DNA from: Shewanella jiangmenensis
GTDB taxonomy: Bacteria; Pseudomonadota; Gammaproteobacteria; Enterobacterales; Shewanellaceae
Assembly: GCF_018596335.1 (NCBI RefSeq)
Contig: NZ_JAHEPS010000002.1
Coordinates: forward strand, 434,001 to 498,000
Length of the DNA stretch: 64,000 nt
Direction: 5' to 3'
The notes under the pieces: model-generated
Told to the model about the DNA's origin: nothing
Databases searched by the model: none
Seen by the model: only the letters and a program-made list of their open reading frames with translations
Translations under genes and position numbers: made by a program
In this document: positions 19,561 through 29,311 of the stretch, piece by piece
Position numbering within the stretch: the stretch's first letter is position 1
How the letters are laid out: each line of letters begins with the position of its first letter

Positions 19561-21191
19561 AGTGCCAGCTCCTCCAATCCATCGGCCCAGCCCGCGGGCA
19601 ACCATTCGAGTAAGCCTTTGGCGGCGCTGCTGTACCAGGCGGGAAGTAAATCGAGCCGTACGGTTTTACCCTCAAAATAGCGGGCCGCAACCCGGTTAAG
19701 GTCGGCGGCAGTGACAGCGTTTATCCGCTGCCAGGGCGCGGCGAACGGGGCGCTGGCATCTAAAGGCGCAATGGCGCTCAGATGCTGCGCGGCATAGCCA
19801 TCGTCATCAAGCTCCTCAAGATAGCGGTTGAGCCAGAGGGCTTTAAGCTGGCACAGCGCCTCGTCGCCAAGGCGCTGCTGCGCGGCATCATCAATCAGCC
19901 CGTTAATGCCATCGGCAAGGGTATTGAGGCTCACCCGCGCCCGAGGCACCAGCACCAGATTGGTCATGCCGTGCTGCGCCATATCAAGGGGCAACGACTG
20001 GGTGAGCAGGGTTTGGTCGCCGCTTATGCCAGCGCGCTCAAGGCCGCTTGCGATGCGCTGAAACAGATGCAGTTCCAGCAGGCGGATAGCGGCGGCGTCG
20101 GGATGTGTTTTGCCAACCGTGTGCCAGGCGAGCAGCAGGCCAGGCCAGGGCGCACGGCTATCGCTGATACTGCCATGGCTTGCCTTAACCGGGCTGAATG
20201 CTTCCTCAGGGCTGCCTCCTTGCTCAGGGCTGTATGGCACTGGCGTGCCAACGGGCGGCGCCGCGTGTGGTAATTGGGGTTCGCTGCCATTCCAGCTGTC
20301 ATGCCCGATACTATGCCCGATACTATGCCCGTTGCCCTGCCAGTTACCAAAGTAGCGCTTTACCAGTTCGGCGGTATCCGGCGCCGTATCGACTGACTTG
20401 TTTTCAATCGAAGTTTCCTGCGTTCCCGCTGCCGGTTTCCCTATTTCCAATTGCCCTGTATCCATTTTACCGACGAGCGCCATCGTCAGGTTTGATGGCT
20501 GGTAATGGCGGCGATGAAAAGCCATCAGGCTTGTGGGCGTTGCCGCCTCTATATCTTCGCGTGAGCCGATGATGGCGTGCTGGTACGGCGTGTCTTTGGC
20601 CTGCTTGAGCAGATACTCCATGGCCGCACGAAAATAGGGTTGGTTGTCTATGGTCTGCGCCATTTCCGCCAGCACGGTTTTTTGCTGATTCGCGAGTGAC
20701 TCTGTCGAAAGCTCGGGCCGCTCAAAGCGATCGCGCTCCAGCGCCAGCACAAATTCAAGCCCTTCGGCGGGAAAACGGCTGTAGTAGCGGGTGTCGTCAA
20801 AACTGGTGGTGGCGTTGAAGCTGCCGCCCATGGCGTTCATCAGCTGGCTGTAATTATCGCCCGGGGCAAGTGCGCTGCCTTTAAACAGCAGGTGTTCAAA
20901 CAAATGGGCCCAGCCGGTTTCGCCGCGCTGCTCGTGGCGCGAGCCTACTTCAAAGCGGCTGGCGAGGGTGATGGTTTGGCTATCGGCTCTGGGCAGCAAA
21001 TACAGGGTTATCCCATTATCAAGCCCTAACGGGCGAACGGCGGCATCGAGCTTATAAAGCCGCTCAGCATCCGGCCCGCAGGCGGTGAAGCTTGCCTCGG
21101 CACTAGCCCCTGCATCAGGTATCAGCATCAAGGCTGTGATGACGACTGCCGCGCTGATGCTACTGAACCTGCGCCCAAATGCAGTCGTCAT
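19557..21191 (-). CDS. Exported M16 zinc peptidase (active subunit)
   Basis: 544 residues from the ATG at 21191, which gives a clean signal peptide (RRFSSISAAVVITALMLIPD, cleavage near AGASA). Upstream in-frame starts (TTG at 21320, ATG at 21293 or 21224) lack better ribosome sites. The inverted zinc motif HLFEH is in TGWAHLFEHLLFKGSALAPG, and the distal Glu lies in the TVLAEM helix. Total length fits one M16 half plus a low-complexity linker with HSIGHSIGH. It is expected in the periplasm, acting with the lipoprotein subunit downstream. Substrate unknown. Confidence 0.82.
   Translation of the reverse strand: MTTAFGRRFSSISAAVVITALMLIPDAGASAEASFTACGPDAERLYKLDAAVRPLGLDNGITLYLLPRADSQTITLASRFEVGSRHEQRGETGWAHLFEHLLFKGSALAPGDNYSQLMNAMGGSFNATTSFDDTRYYSRFPAEGLEFVLALERDRFERPELSTESLANQQKTVLAEMAQTIDNQPYFRAAMEYLLKQAKDTPYQHAIIGSREDIEAATPTSLMAFHRRHYQPSNLTMALVGKMDTGQLEIGKPAAGTQETSIENKSVDTAPDTAELVKRYFGNWQGNGHSIGHSIGHDSWNGSEPQLPHAAPPVGTPVPYSPEQGGSPEEAFSPVKASHGSISDSRAPWPGLLLAWHTVGKTHPDAAAIRLLELHLFQRIASGLERAGISGDQTLLTQSLPLDMAQHGMTNLVLVPRARVSLNTLADGINGLIDDAAQQRLGDEALCQLKALWLNRYLEELDDDGYAAQHLSAIAPLDASAPFAAPWQRINAVTAADLNRVAARYFEGKTVRLDLLPAWYSSAAKGLLEWLPAGWADGLEELAL
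20301..20336. repeat. 12-bp tandem array in the M16 peptidase linker
   Basis: Two exact copies of ATGCCCGATACT (20301-20324) and a third, changed copy (ATGCCCGTTGCC) encode the HSIGHSIGH stretch on the minus strand. Confidence 0.85.
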
Positions 21192-21408
21192 GGCGCTTCG
21201 TGCGCGTTGCTGTGAGCGGCGCATACAGCCGCAAAGATGGCGCGACAGCCGCAGCCACAGACTGATTGAATTGATTGATATTTGAGCGGTCATAGTTGTC
21301 GCCAGGAATTTCTGATCCAATCCGTGGAATGCGATTCAGTTTTTCATCTTTATTGATATGATGGCAAGTGCTTCCTCTTACCCAAATACAATTGCAAGGA
21401 TGTGTTTC

Positions 21409-22236
21409 ATGAGTCGCAACCCCTTTGAGTCCTTTGTCTGGCACAGTGAGATTTTTGAGTGCAACAGCAATGACATAGGACGCTTTTCTGCTCTGCTCGA
21501 TGCCGAAGTGGCGCGTCTGGGCTTAAGTACCAAGACCCTGGGCCAGGCCGGCAGCCATCCGCTGCAATTACTGCAGTCACCGGGGCAGAAAGGGGGATTG
21601 CCAAACTTACTGATCAGCGCCGGTTTTCATGGTGAAGAGTCTGCCGGTCCATGGGGGCTGTTGTACTTTTTATCCCAGCTCGACAGCGCCGTGTTCGAGC
21701 GGGTCAACTTAAGCCTGCTGCCGCTGGTTAACCCAACAGGTTTTGCCAAGGGGCACAGATTCAACGAGCTGGGTGAAAACCCCAACCGTGGTTTTTATGT
21801 GGAAAACGGTAAACCCAAGGTGGGCGAAGATACCTCCCACGAGGGTAAAATCCTGATGGAGCACGCCCACCTGCTGCAGGTGGCGAGCCGCGATGGCATT
21901 CTCACCTGCCATGAAGATGTGCTGATGCACGACACCTATGTTTACAGCTTTGAGCCGCGCCAGACCCCGGGCCGCCTGAGCCATGCCCTGCGTGATGCGC
22001 TGGGACAGTATTTCCCCATTGCCGCCGATGGTCATATCGATGAGTGTCCGGTGCAGGATGGCGTGATTTTCAACCACTTCGACACCTCGTTTGAGTCGTT
22101 TTTGGTGCGAAGCGGCGCCCGCGTTGGCTGCTGCAGCGAAACCCCGGCTCAGCAAAAACTCGACCAGCGTATTCTGGCCAATGCCGCGGTGATGAGCACC
22201 TTCCTCGACCTGCTGGCGCCGGCCGAAGAGGAATAA
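21409..22236 (+). CDS. M14-type zinc carboxypeptidase / AstE-like hydrolase
   Basis: 275 residues. The HxxE zinc motif appears as GFHGEESAGPWG; LVNPTGFAKGHRFNELGENP carries the NP/RxNxxGxNPNR-like substrate pocket of M14 proteins; and a later His candidate is in LTCHED. There is no signal peptide, so a cytosolic peptide amidase or deacylase role is likely. AAGGA is 8 bases before this ATG; longer starts lack a site. It diverges from the M16 pair. Confidence 0.8.
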   Translation: MSRNPFESFVWHSEIFECNSNDIGRFSALLDAEVARLGLSTKTLGQAGSHPLQLLQSPGQKGGLPNLLISAGFHGEESAGPWGLLYFLSQLDSAVFERVNLSLLPLVNPTGFAKGHRFNELGENPNRGFYVENGKPKVGEDTSHEGKILMEHAHLLQVASRDGILTCHEDVLMHDTYVYSFEPRQTPGRLSHALRDALGQYFPIAADGHIDECPVQDGVIFNHFDTSFESFLVRSGARVGCCSETPAQQKLDQRILANAAVMSTFLDLLAPAEEE

Positions 22237-22275
22237 GCTCCAGCCAAGCTCTGGATTAGGTTAAGGCGTGTAAAA

Positions 22276-22301
22276 CCTTGCAAGCCTCTGTGCTTGCAAG
22301 G
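22276..22301. other. Perfect 10-bp hairpin without T tract
   Basis: CCTTGCAAGC (22276-22285) pairs with GCTTGCAAGG (22292-22301) around a 6-base loop, 40 bases after the M14 gene. An outer TTAAGGCG/CGCTTAA arm extends it with one bulge. The lack of a T run argues against a simple intrinsic terminator. Confidence 0.6.
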
Positions 22302-22493
22302 CGCTTAAGCCTTGTTTGTGGGCGGCTGTGTGTTTCTGTCAGCGCGTCTTTTGATGCTTCAGCTCCGCTTTTGTGATTTACAGCTCAGCCAGCCGTGCTC
22401 GCAGGCGTCATTTTGCCAATACTGGCTGCGGCTACTGTTATTATCCATTGTCATTATTTAACGCCGAGCAATTGCGGCCAGACAGGAGTTGTC

Positions 22494-23039
22494 ATGTCCA
22501 TCATTATCCGCGATGAATTCCCCGCCGATATCGAAGCTATCCACGCCCTGACTATTGCGGCGTTTGCCAATGCGCCACACACAGACAATACCGAGCAGTT
22601 TATCGTGAAGGCACTGCGTGACAGCGGCGCGCTGGCGCTGTCGCTGGTGGCCCAGCTGGGTGCTGCGGAATTGGTGAATGGCGGTGAGGATGGCAAGCAG
22701 TTGGTCGGTCATGTGGCGCTGTCCCGGGTCGAGATTATTGGTAACGGCAGTGAGCTTGATTGGTTCGGCCTTGGCCCGATTTCAGTCGCGCCGGCGCAGC
22801 AGCGACAAGGCATAGGGACCGAGCTTATGCTGGCGGCGATGGCTCGGCTTGAGGCGCTTGGCGCCGGTGGCTGTGTGCTGCTTGGCGACCCTGCCTATTA
22901 TCAGCGTTTTGGATTTGCACCCGTGCCCGGTTTGGTGCTGCCCGGGGTGCCGCCTGAGTATTTTATGGCGCGCCGCTTTGCCGGCGACTGGCCTGCCGGC
23001 GAGGTGCGCTATCACAGCGCCTTTTCAGCAACAGACTAA
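22494..23039 (+). CDS. GNAT-family N-acetyltransferase (YhbS-like)
   Basis: 181 residues. The acetyl-CoA loop is in ISVAPAQQRQGIGTELMLAA (Q/R-x-x-G-x-G/A), followed by LLGDPAYYQRFGFAPVPG, which is characteristic of YhbS-type acetyltransferases. AGGAG lies 5 bases before this ATG; a longer open frame upstream is ignored. Substrate unknown. Confidence 0.85.
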   Translation: MSIIIRDEFPADIEAIHALTIAAFANAPHTDNTEQFIVKALRDSGALALSLVAQLGAAELVNGGEDGKQLVGHVALSRVEIIGNGSELDWFGLGPISVAPAQQRQGIGTELMLAAMARLEALGAGGCVLLGDPAYYQRFGFAPVPGLVLPGVPPEYFMARRFAGDWPAGEVRYHSAFSATD

Positions 23040-23205
23040 ACAGCGCGTCAGTCTCAGGTAAACCGCCTTCGCAGCCGTTGGATTTGATGGGCTGATGCAT
23101 GAGTGTTGCATTTTTTACCCAAAAACTGCTTAGCTTAGTCTTATGGTTACAGCGCTGAGATAGTCAGCGCTGCGGCGTCCGGCACTATTGGAACTGGGGC
23201 TAAAT

Positions 23206-23496
23206 ATGGAACAGCGACTGCAGAGTAAAAATGCCTTTTTCTGGTTATTGGGTGTAACAGGTCTGGTTCTCACCATGCCGTTTGTGGCCATGCAACTTGG
23301 CGCAGATGTGCATTGGAGTGGCGCCGATTTTGTGGTGATGGCGGCTTTGCTGCTGACAACGGGCACTGCGCTTATCCTGCTTGCCCGAAAGTTACCACCG
23401 AGGCGATTTGCCGCAGCCGCAGTGCTGGTGCTGCTGGGGTTTGTTCTTGTTTGGGCCGAGCTTGCCGTGGGGCTGGTATTTGGTATCGGCTCTTAG
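23206..23496 (+). CDS. Small three-TM membrane protein, unrecognised
   Basis: 96 residues: FFWLLGVTGLVLTMPFVAMQ, FVVMAALLLTTGTALILLA and FAAAAVLVLLGFVLVWAELA are three clear membrane helices. GGGG lies 7-8 bases before the ATG. I recognise no family. The stop codon is followed within 2 bases by a 7-bp tandem array. Confidence 0.65.
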   Translation: MEQRLQSKNAFFWLLGVTGLVLTMPFVAMQLGADVHWSGADFVVMAALLLTTGTALILLARKLPPRRFAAAAVLVLLGFVLVWAELAVGLVFGIGS

Positions 23497-23498
23497 AC

Positions 23499-23540
23499 TC
23501 TAGAATCTAGAATCTAGAATCTAGAATCTAGAATCTAGAC
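23499..23540. repeat. 7-bp tandem array (TCTAGAA), about six copies
   Basis: Five exact TCTAGAA units (23499-23533) and a sixth ending in C follow the stop codon of the small membrane protein; partial units (TCTTAGAC, TCTGGAT) flank the array. Confidence 0.95.
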
Positions 23541-23671
23541 TCTGGATTCATGGGCTGGTAGAGAAGAGGTTTGATATCAGTCCTTTACTTTCATAAACCC
23601 AAGCGTCAGCCAGATGGGTTTAAGGGTATTGTATTAAGAGTTCTCCTGCCGGAACAGAAACGCCATAAATC

Positions 23672-23697
23672 AAAAAGCCGCCCTTGGGCGGCTTTTG
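23672..23697. terminator. Bidirectional Rho-independent terminator
   Basis: An 11-bp stem (AAAAGCCGCCC with GGGCGGCTTTT) with a 2-base loop between converging genes, 35 bases from the L,D-transpeptidase stop codon. Confidence 0.85.
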
Positions 23698-23731
23698 GCT
23701 ATCCTGGATTTATCAATCAGCGCAAGTGCTA

Positions 23732-24670
23732 TCAGGGATTGATACGCAGCGGCATGCCGGTGCGCTCTTCGATAGCACGCTTGAGCAGGAATGAGTCCGT
23801 CTCAGCGTGGGCGACGAAGCGGCTGATAGCCGGAGTCAGGTTCAGCGGCACCTGGGCGGTGGAGTTGAACTCGGCTTCGGTGCGCGACAGCGGCTGATGC
23901 ACTTCCAGATAACGGCCGCCATCGGGTTCAACGGTGGCTTTTACCGGCTGGTTAACAAACTGCACCCGGGTACCCACAGGCACAGTGTTGAACAGGTGCT
24001 CGATGTCTTCGTGGCGCAGACGCACGCAGCCCTGGCTTACCCGCAGACCAATACCAAAGGTGGCGTTGGTGCCGTGGATGGCGTACAGGTTGCCAATGTA
24101 CAGGGCAAACAGACCCATAGGGTTATCCGGACCTGCTGGCCACACGGCTGGCAGGGTCACACCCTTGGCGGCGTATTCTTTGCGGATGCGCGGCGTTGGG
24201 GTCCAGGTTGGGTTAGCGCGCTTGCGCTGTACGCTGGTCACCCAGTTTTCCGGCGTGTCACGACCTACCTGACCGATACCGATAGGCAGCACTTCTACGG
24301 TTTTCTTACCCTTGGGGTAATAGTAGAGGCGCATCTCGGCGATGTTGATGATGATGCCGTCGCGTGGGGCGTCCGGCAGGATCAGCTGGTGCGGGATGAT
24401 CAGGGTGCTGCCGGGTTTAGGCAGGAAGGGATCAACGCCCGGGTTGGCTTCAATCAGGTTCGACAGGCCAAGCTGGAACTGGTTGGCGATGTCTTCCAGG
24501 GTGCGTTTATCATCTGGCACCACGTAAAACTGATTCTCACCAATCAGACGGCTTTCCTTTTCTGGCAGCGGATAAACGACCGCCAGCGCGGACTGACACA
24601 GGCTAAGCAGACCTGCGGCAATACTCAATTTTATAAAACGCGTAATCAAGATGGTTGCTCTCTTTGGCAT
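23732..24670 (-). CDS. Exported L,D-transpeptidase (ErfK/YbiS/YcfS type)
   Basis: 312 residues. A signal peptide ends near CQSALA, a LysM-like segment follows ([20 protein letters not shown] and [13 protein letters not shown]), and then the YkuD catalytic domain (about 100-235). The active-site region reads [20 protein letters not shown] with the S-x-G-C-V-R-L nucleophile. These periplasmic enzymes attach Braun lipoprotein to peptidoglycan or make 3-3 cross-links. Length and layout match YbiS/ErfK of E. coli. Monocistronic. Confidence 0.92.
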   Translation of the reverse strand: MPKRATILITRFIKLSIAAGLLSLCQSALAVVYPLPEKESRLIGENQFYVVPDDKRTLEDIANQFQLGLSNLIEANPGVDPFLPKPGSTLIIPHQLILPDAPRDGIIINIAEMRLYYYPKGKKTVEVLPIGIGQVGRDTPENWVTSVQRKRANPTWTPTPRIRKEYAAKGVTLPAVWPAGPDNPMGLFALYIGNLYAIHGTNATFGIGLRVSQGCVRLRHEDIEHLFNTVPVGTRVQFVNQPVKATVEPDGGRYLEVHQPLSRTEAEFNSTAQVPLNLTPAISRFVAHAETDSFLLKRAIEERTGMPLRINP

Positions 24671-24828
24671 GGCCCAATCCGGGGGCGCTCTGGAAGCCTT
24701 CTTAAGTCTCTCCCTGGCGAAGCACGCATCCTCATAGAAATCGTCGAGAATTTCAACTGAAATTTGTCAATTCACTGCATTGAGGTCAATGCAAACCGCC
24801 GTGGCTGGCATCACCTCATCCTTTTAGT

Positions 24829-26370
24829 TCAATCTTTTATGCCAAGGCGTTTGGCGAGCCGGTGCAGGTTGCCAGGATCTATGCCAAGGGCGCGGGCACA
24901 GGCGGCCCAGTTGCCCTTATTGGCGGCAAGGCAGGAGCGAATATGGCGGGCCTGAAAGGCATCGCTTGCTTCGCGAAGCGGCTGGCCGTTAAAGCCTGTC
25001 TGCTCGTCTGCTGACACTGTGCCTGAAACCATTCGACTGTCATTCAGGCTGCGGCTGTCGCCAATGGCGAGCATGGCTGAGGTGATAAGCACGTCGGTGC
25101 CATCGCTCGAGGCGCGGGCTATGGTGGCGGCACGCTTTATTACATGCTCAAGCTCGCGCACGTTGCCGGGCCAGTCGTGGCGTTTTATCCGGCTTAAGGC
25201 GTCTGAGCCCAGACGCAGCTGCGACAGGCGCAGCGACTTACGGCTCTGCTCCAGAAAATGACCGCACAGGGCGCCTATGTCATCGATTCTGTCCCGAAGA
25301 GGCGGCACATGCAGCGGAAACACGCTCAGGCGATGGTAAAGGTCGGCGCGAAAACGGCCCGCCAGCACTTCCTGTTTCAGATCTTTATTGGTAGCGGCAA
25401 TGATGCGGACATCGACCTTGATATTGCGGTCATCGCCGATGCGCTGCACATCGCCGTATTGCAGTACCCGCAGCAGCTTGGCCTGCAGCCCAAGCGGCAG
25501 TTCACCGATTTCATCCAAAAACAGGGTGCCCTTGTCGGCAGTCTCGAATTTGCCGCTGCGATGGCTGATGGCACCGGTAAAGGCGCCTTTGACGTGGCCA
25601 AAGAGTTCGCTCTCGGCCACAGATTCAGGCAGGGCGGCGCAGTTAAGGTACACCAATGCTTTTGCCGCGCGGTGACTTGCCTGATGTACCTCCTTGGCGA
25701 CCAGCTCTTTGCCGGTGCCGGTTTCACCGAGAATAAGCACGTTTAAATCAGTCCCCGCTACCGCAAGAATTTCCTGCCGCAGGCTCTCCATTGAGGCTGC
25801 CGTGCCTATCATCGGCTGATGTTCATCGCTCTGCTGCGGGCTTACCGGCCCCACCAGTGCGAGGCGCTCGAGTTTTTCAAGCAGCAGCGCGTTTTTAAGG
25901 GACGCGGCGCTTAAGGCCCCGAGTGCCCGCAGCTCCATCAGCCCAAGGGCATCAAAGCGCTTGGGGTCAAACGCATCCAGCGTCAGGGCGCCAATCAGCT
26001 TTTCGCCGTCAAACAGTGGCAGGCCGATACAGGCATGTACTTCGAGTCTGTCGTCCTGATTGGGAATAAGGCCATCGTAAGGGTCGGGCAATTCACTGTC
26101 GTGGGGGAAGCGCACCGGATCGCCTGCGCGGGCGATGGCTTCAAGCCTCGGGTGCGAGTCGATGGCAAAGTGGCGTCCGGCAACGTCCTCGGCAAGGCCT
26201 GCGGTGGCGAGCGGCACAAAGTGGCGGCCACGGAACTCAAGCAGTGCGGCGGCATCGCAGCCAAGATTCGCCTTCACGGTTTCTACCAGCCTGGCAAAGC
26301 GGTCGCGGTGCGACAGCCCAGAGGTAATATCGAGCGCGATGCGGGTAAGTAAGGTTTGACTGAGAGACAT
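24829..26370 (-). CDS. norR: NO-responsive sigma-54 activator NorR
   Basis: 513 residues. An N-terminal GAF domain (about 25-165) senses NO through non-haem iron in this family. An AAA+ domain (about 190-420) carries Walker [13 protein letters not shown] and the sigma-54 contact loop GAFTGA. The C-terminal Fis-type helix-turn-helix is [20 protein letters not shown]. Length matches E. coli NorR (504). It lies downstream of norB on the same strand, separated by a terminator-like hairpin, so it probably has its own promoter in the 294-bp gap. Confidence 0.93.
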   Translation of the reverse strand: MSLSQTLLTRIALDITSGLSHRDRFARLVETVKANLGCDAAALLEFRGRHFVPLATAGLAEDVAGRHFAIDSHPRLEAIARAGDPVRFPHDSELPDPYDGLIPNQDDRLEVHACIGLPLFDGEKLIGALTLDAFDPKRFDALGLMELRALGALSAASLKNALLLEKLERLALVGPVSPQQSDEHQPMIGTAASMESLRQEILAVAGTDLNVLILGETGTGKELVAKEVHQASHRAAKALVYLNCAALPESVAESELFGHVKGAFTGAISHRSGKFETADKGTLFLDEIGELPLGLQAKLLRVLQYGDVQRIGDDRNIKVDVRIIAATNKDLKQEVLAGRFRADLYHRLSVFPLHVPPLRDRIDDIGALCGHFLEQSRKSLRLSQLRLGSDALSRIKRHDWPGNVRELEHVIKRAATIARASSDGTDVLITSAMLAIGDSRSLNDSRMVSGTVSADEQTGFNGQPLREASDAFQARHIRSCLAANKGNWAACARALGIDPGNLHRLAKRLGIKD

Positions 26371-26556
26371 GCGGTATCGACCCTGATTTGCTTGAAAATG
26401 AAACTCACACTGAGCATACGCCGCGCCGCCCTGGTTGTCATTTTGACAAATAGGATGGGTGAGACCGGCGTACTCTTTTTTCTGCTGTTGTCACTGCAGC
26501 GGTGTTTTTTTATAGCTGTGCTTCCTCGTGGTTTTGACAAGTGGCTCGTCAGGAAA

Positions 26557-26580
26557 AGGGGAGCCTGGGCTCCCCTTTGT
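26557..26580 (-). terminator. Intrinsic terminator downstream of norB
   Basis: A near-perfect 10-bp stem (AAGGGGAGCC/GGCTCCCCTT) followed on the minus strand by CTTTTCC. It lies 85 bases after the norB stop and before norR. Confidence 0.65.
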
Positions 26581-26664
26581 TACTTATCAGGCCGAATCCT
26601 TGTTAACGATTCTTACCTAATGATCCGGACTGAAAGTTTCGGACTGAAAGGCATTGACCGCCCA

Positions 26665-28941
26665 TCAGGCCGCAGCGCCGTCGGCGACCGCGATGGCTTT
26701 GCGCCATGGTAACCTGCGAAGCAAATCCACCAGAAAGGCCGCGAGGAATATGCCGCCTGCGGCAAAAATCACATCGCCAACCACCCTCAGCCACACCAGG
26801 GTTTCAACCGTGCTGCTGTGGATGACCTCGGGTGAGCGGGCATACCAGTAACCTTGTTCAATCACCGCAAAGAACTGGGTAATACCCACCGGCAGCAGCG
26901 ACATAAACACCATGGCCGCAAGACCGAGGTTCAGGCTCCAGAAAGCGCCTTTGAGAAGCTTGTCGTTCCACTGCATCTCCAGGGTGAGACCCCGGACACA
27001 GGAGAGCATCAGGCCAATACCGAGCATGCCGTAAACACCCATAAAGGCGGCGTGGCCATGGGTGGCGGTGGTGTTAAGCCCCTGAATAAAGTAGAGCGAA
27101 ATCGGCGGATTAATCAGGAAGCCGAGCACGCCGGCACCGACCAAATTCCAGAAGGCGGTTGCCACAAAGAACATGATGGCCCAGTGATAACGCTGCATCC
27201 AGGGCGCCGCGCGGCGCAGGCGATAGCTTTCCACTGCTTCAAAGCCAATCAGCGCCAGCGGTACCACTTCGAGTGCCGAGAAAATCGAGCCCCAGGCAAT
27301 CACAGAATTGGTGGTGCCGGTAAAGTACAGATGGTGCAGGGTGCCGATAAGGCCACCGGTGAGGAAGATGACTGTGGCGAACAACACGGCAGCATTGGCG
27401 CTGCGGGCACGGATAAGCCCAAGGCGAACCAGCAGCAGCGCAATCACCGAGGTGGCAAAGGTTTCAAAGAAGCCTTCAACCCACAGATGCACCACCCACC
27501 AGCGCCAGTATTCGGCGATGGCGAGGTTGGAGTGCTTGCCCATAAAGAGGCCGGCACCGTAAAAGAGGCCAATGGCAACACAGGAGGCGTACAGCACCCA
27601 GATCACCGGCCGCACCTCACCCTGAGTCTTCAGAGCTGGGCGGATTGCGGCAGTCACCAGCGCCAACCAAATCATCAGGCCGCCAAGCAGCAGAATTTGC
27701 CATACACGGCCAAGGTCAACGTACTCATAGCCCTGATGACCAAAGAGGAAGTTGTTATCGAGACTGAAATACTGCTGCACCCCCAGCCACTCACCGGCCA
27801 TGGAGCCAAGCACGACCACGACCAGCGCCGCCCAGAGCACATTCACGCCAAGGCGCTGATATTTGGGCTCATAACCCGACAGCGCAGGGGCTATGTAAAG
27901 GCCGGTACCAAGCCAGGCGGTGGCAATCCAGAACACCGCAAGCTGGGTGTGCCAGGTGCGGGTAACTGAGTAGGGTAGGATTTCAGCCAGGGGAAGGCCG
28001 TAAAACTGCTGACCTTCCACCGCATAGTGCGCCGTGATCCCTCCAAGCACGATTTGCAGTAAAAACAGGCCAATAGCGGTAATGAAGTACTTACCGACGG
28101 CCTTTTGCGACGGGGTTGGTTTGAAGCGGTGCAGCGGATCTTCGGCTGCTGGCAGCGGCAGCGGCTCTTCTTTACCGGCGGCGTGGTGCCATACCAGCGC
28201 GCCTATCCCGGCTATCAGGGTGACGATACTTAAAATCGACCAAACAATGTTGTCGGAGGTCGGCGTATTGCCAAGCTGCGGGTCATAAGGCCAGTTGGCG
28301 GTGTAGGTGTAATTCTCACCCGGGCGCTCGGTGATGGCGGCCCAGGCACTCCAGAAGATAAAGGCGGTCAGCTGCGAGCGGCGACCTTCATCGGGGATGG
28401 TGCCTTCTTTCATCGCATATTGCTCGCGCAGGGTTTGCATGGCGGCATCATCGCCAAACAGTGCCGTATAATGGGCAGCGGTTTGCTTGATGGCGGCAAT
28501 GCGGGTGTCGCTTAAACTGACCCGGACATTGTCTCCGCTCTGAAACACGGTATTGCGGCGCATATCATCCCGAAGTTGCTGCTCAAGCGCAGCCTGCTGG
28601 CTGTTATCCAGCGCAGCAAAGTCGAGCCCAAATTGGGCGCGGGCGCTGATATTGAGCCAGGCCTGGGCTTCCAGATGCAGCCAATCGGCCGACCAATCGG
28701 GCGCTACATAAGAGCCGTGACCCCAGATGGAGCCAAGCTGATGCCCACCCATAGAGCGCCATACCAATTGCCCCTGCTGCACATCCTCCTTGGTAAACAG
28801 GGTTTGCCCGCTGTCACTGCTGAATGTATCGGGGATGGGCGGCATCTCCCGATAAATTTCACTGCCAAGACTCAGCAGTACCGAAAAAGATGCAATCAGC
28901 ACTATCAGCAGTGCGATTGCCGTTTTACGTAATGAACTCAT
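26665..28941 (-). CDS. norB: Quinol-dependent nitric oxide reductase (qNor)
   Basis: 758 residues from the ATG at 28941, which has GGAGAGG 5 bases upstream; an ATG at 28977 would lie at or upstream of the predicted transcript start. The first helix (TAIALLIVLIASFSVLLSLG) and the large N-terminal periplasmic domain (about 35-220, with WRSMGGHQLGSIWGHGSYVA) are the fused cytochrome-c-like extension of qNor. The catalytic part has haem and FeB histidines in SVTRTWHTQLAVFWIATAWL, WWVVHLWVEGFFE and TLHHLYFTG. It reduces NO to N2O with quinol electrons in the inner membrane, for detoxification. Confidence 0.95.
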   Translation of the reverse strand: MSSLRKTAIALLIVLIASFSVLLSLGSEIYREMPPIPDTFSSDSGQTLFTKEDVQQGQLVWRSMGGHQLGSIWGHGSYVAPDWSADWLHLEAQAWLNISARAQFGLDFAALDNSQQAALEQQLRDDMRRNTVFQSGDNVRVSLSDTRIAAIKQTAAHYTALFGDDAAMQTLREQYAMKEGTIPDEGRRSQLTAFIFWSAWAAITERPGENYTYTANWPYDPQLGNTPTSDNIVWSILSIVTLIAGIGALVWHHAAGKEEPLPLPAAEDPLHRFKPTPSQKAVGKYFITAIGLFLLQIVLGGITAHYAVEGQQFYGLPLAEILPYSVTRTWHTQLAVFWIATAWLGTGLYIAPALSGYEPKYQRLGVNVLWAALVVVVLGSMAGEWLGVQQYFSLDNNFLFGHQGYEYVDLGRVWQILLLGGLMIWLALVTAAIRPALKTQGEVRPVIWVLYASCVAIGLFYGAGLFMGKHSNLAIAEYWRWWVVHLWVEGFFETFATSVIALLLVRLGLIRARSANAAVLFATVIFLTGGLIGTLHHLYFTGTTNSVIAWGSIFSALEVVPLALIGFEAVESYRLRRAAPWMQRYHWAIMFFVATAFWNLVGAGVLGFLINPPISLYFIQGLNTTATHGHAAFMGVYGMLGIGLMLSCVRGLTLEMQWNDKLLKGAFWSLNLGLAAMVFMSLLPVGITQFFAVIEQGYWYARSPEVIHSSTVETLVWLRVVGDVIFAAGGIFLAAFLVDLLRRLPWRKAIAVADGAAA

Positions 28942-28982
28942 CAAGACCTCTCCAGCGCTTGTTCTAATGTCATTCACACATT

Positions 28983-28998
28983 CGCAGGAAACGTGCCA
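28983..28998 (-). promoter_or_regulatory. Sigma-54 promoter of norB
   Basis: Read on the minus strand, TGGCACGTTTCCTGCG has the invariant GG-N10-GC spacing and the TGGCACG half of the consensus. It places the start of transcription about 30 bases before the preferred norB ATG and fits regulation by the NorR AAA+ activator. Confidence 0.8.
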
Positions 28999-29051
28999 GA
29001 TAAAGAAAGTCTTTATTTACAGTGTCATGTATCTTTCGTGATGGCTTTTAA

Positions 29052-29064
29052 TGTCATATGGACA
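29052..29064. promoter_or_regulatory. Candidate NorR enhancer site
   Basis: TGTCATATGGACA is a dyad with the NorR core GT-N7-AC, roughly 55-80 bases upstream of the sigma-54 promoter. Other TGTCAT half-sites occur near 28968, 29022 and 29068; NorR usually uses several sites. Only this one is a good palindrome. Confidence 0.5.
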
Positions 29065-29274
29065 ATTGTCATGGTGGTTAAAAAGACAGTTGTGCTATCA
29101 AAAAGACACTGATTAAAGTGTGTGCAGTTTGCTTGGTTGGTGGGATTTGCAGTAAATCAAATGAAATGGCGGTATTTTTCAATAATTGTTATTTAATCCC
29201 CTGTGAAACATGGTTATTTACTCAGGTTTTTAACATTAAATTTGGTTTAAAGCTGCGTCCGATGCTAAGGTTTT

Positions 29275-29283
29275 TGCTATAAT
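29275..29283 (+). promoter_or_regulatory. Extended -10 promoter of nhaP2
   Basis: TGCTATAAT is a perfect extended -10 element (TGnTATAAT). No good -35 lies 17 bases upstream, as is usual for this class. Transcription would begin about 20 bases before the ATG at 29312. Confidence 0.6.
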
Positions 29284-29311
29284 TGGCAGGATTTTTTGCT
29301 TGGGAGGTGTT

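Noticed and set aside
26854-27969. Plus-strand frame of about 370 codons opposite norB
   Set aside because: Antisense shadow; the His/Gln/Gly-rich product has no family resemblance, and norB is certain.
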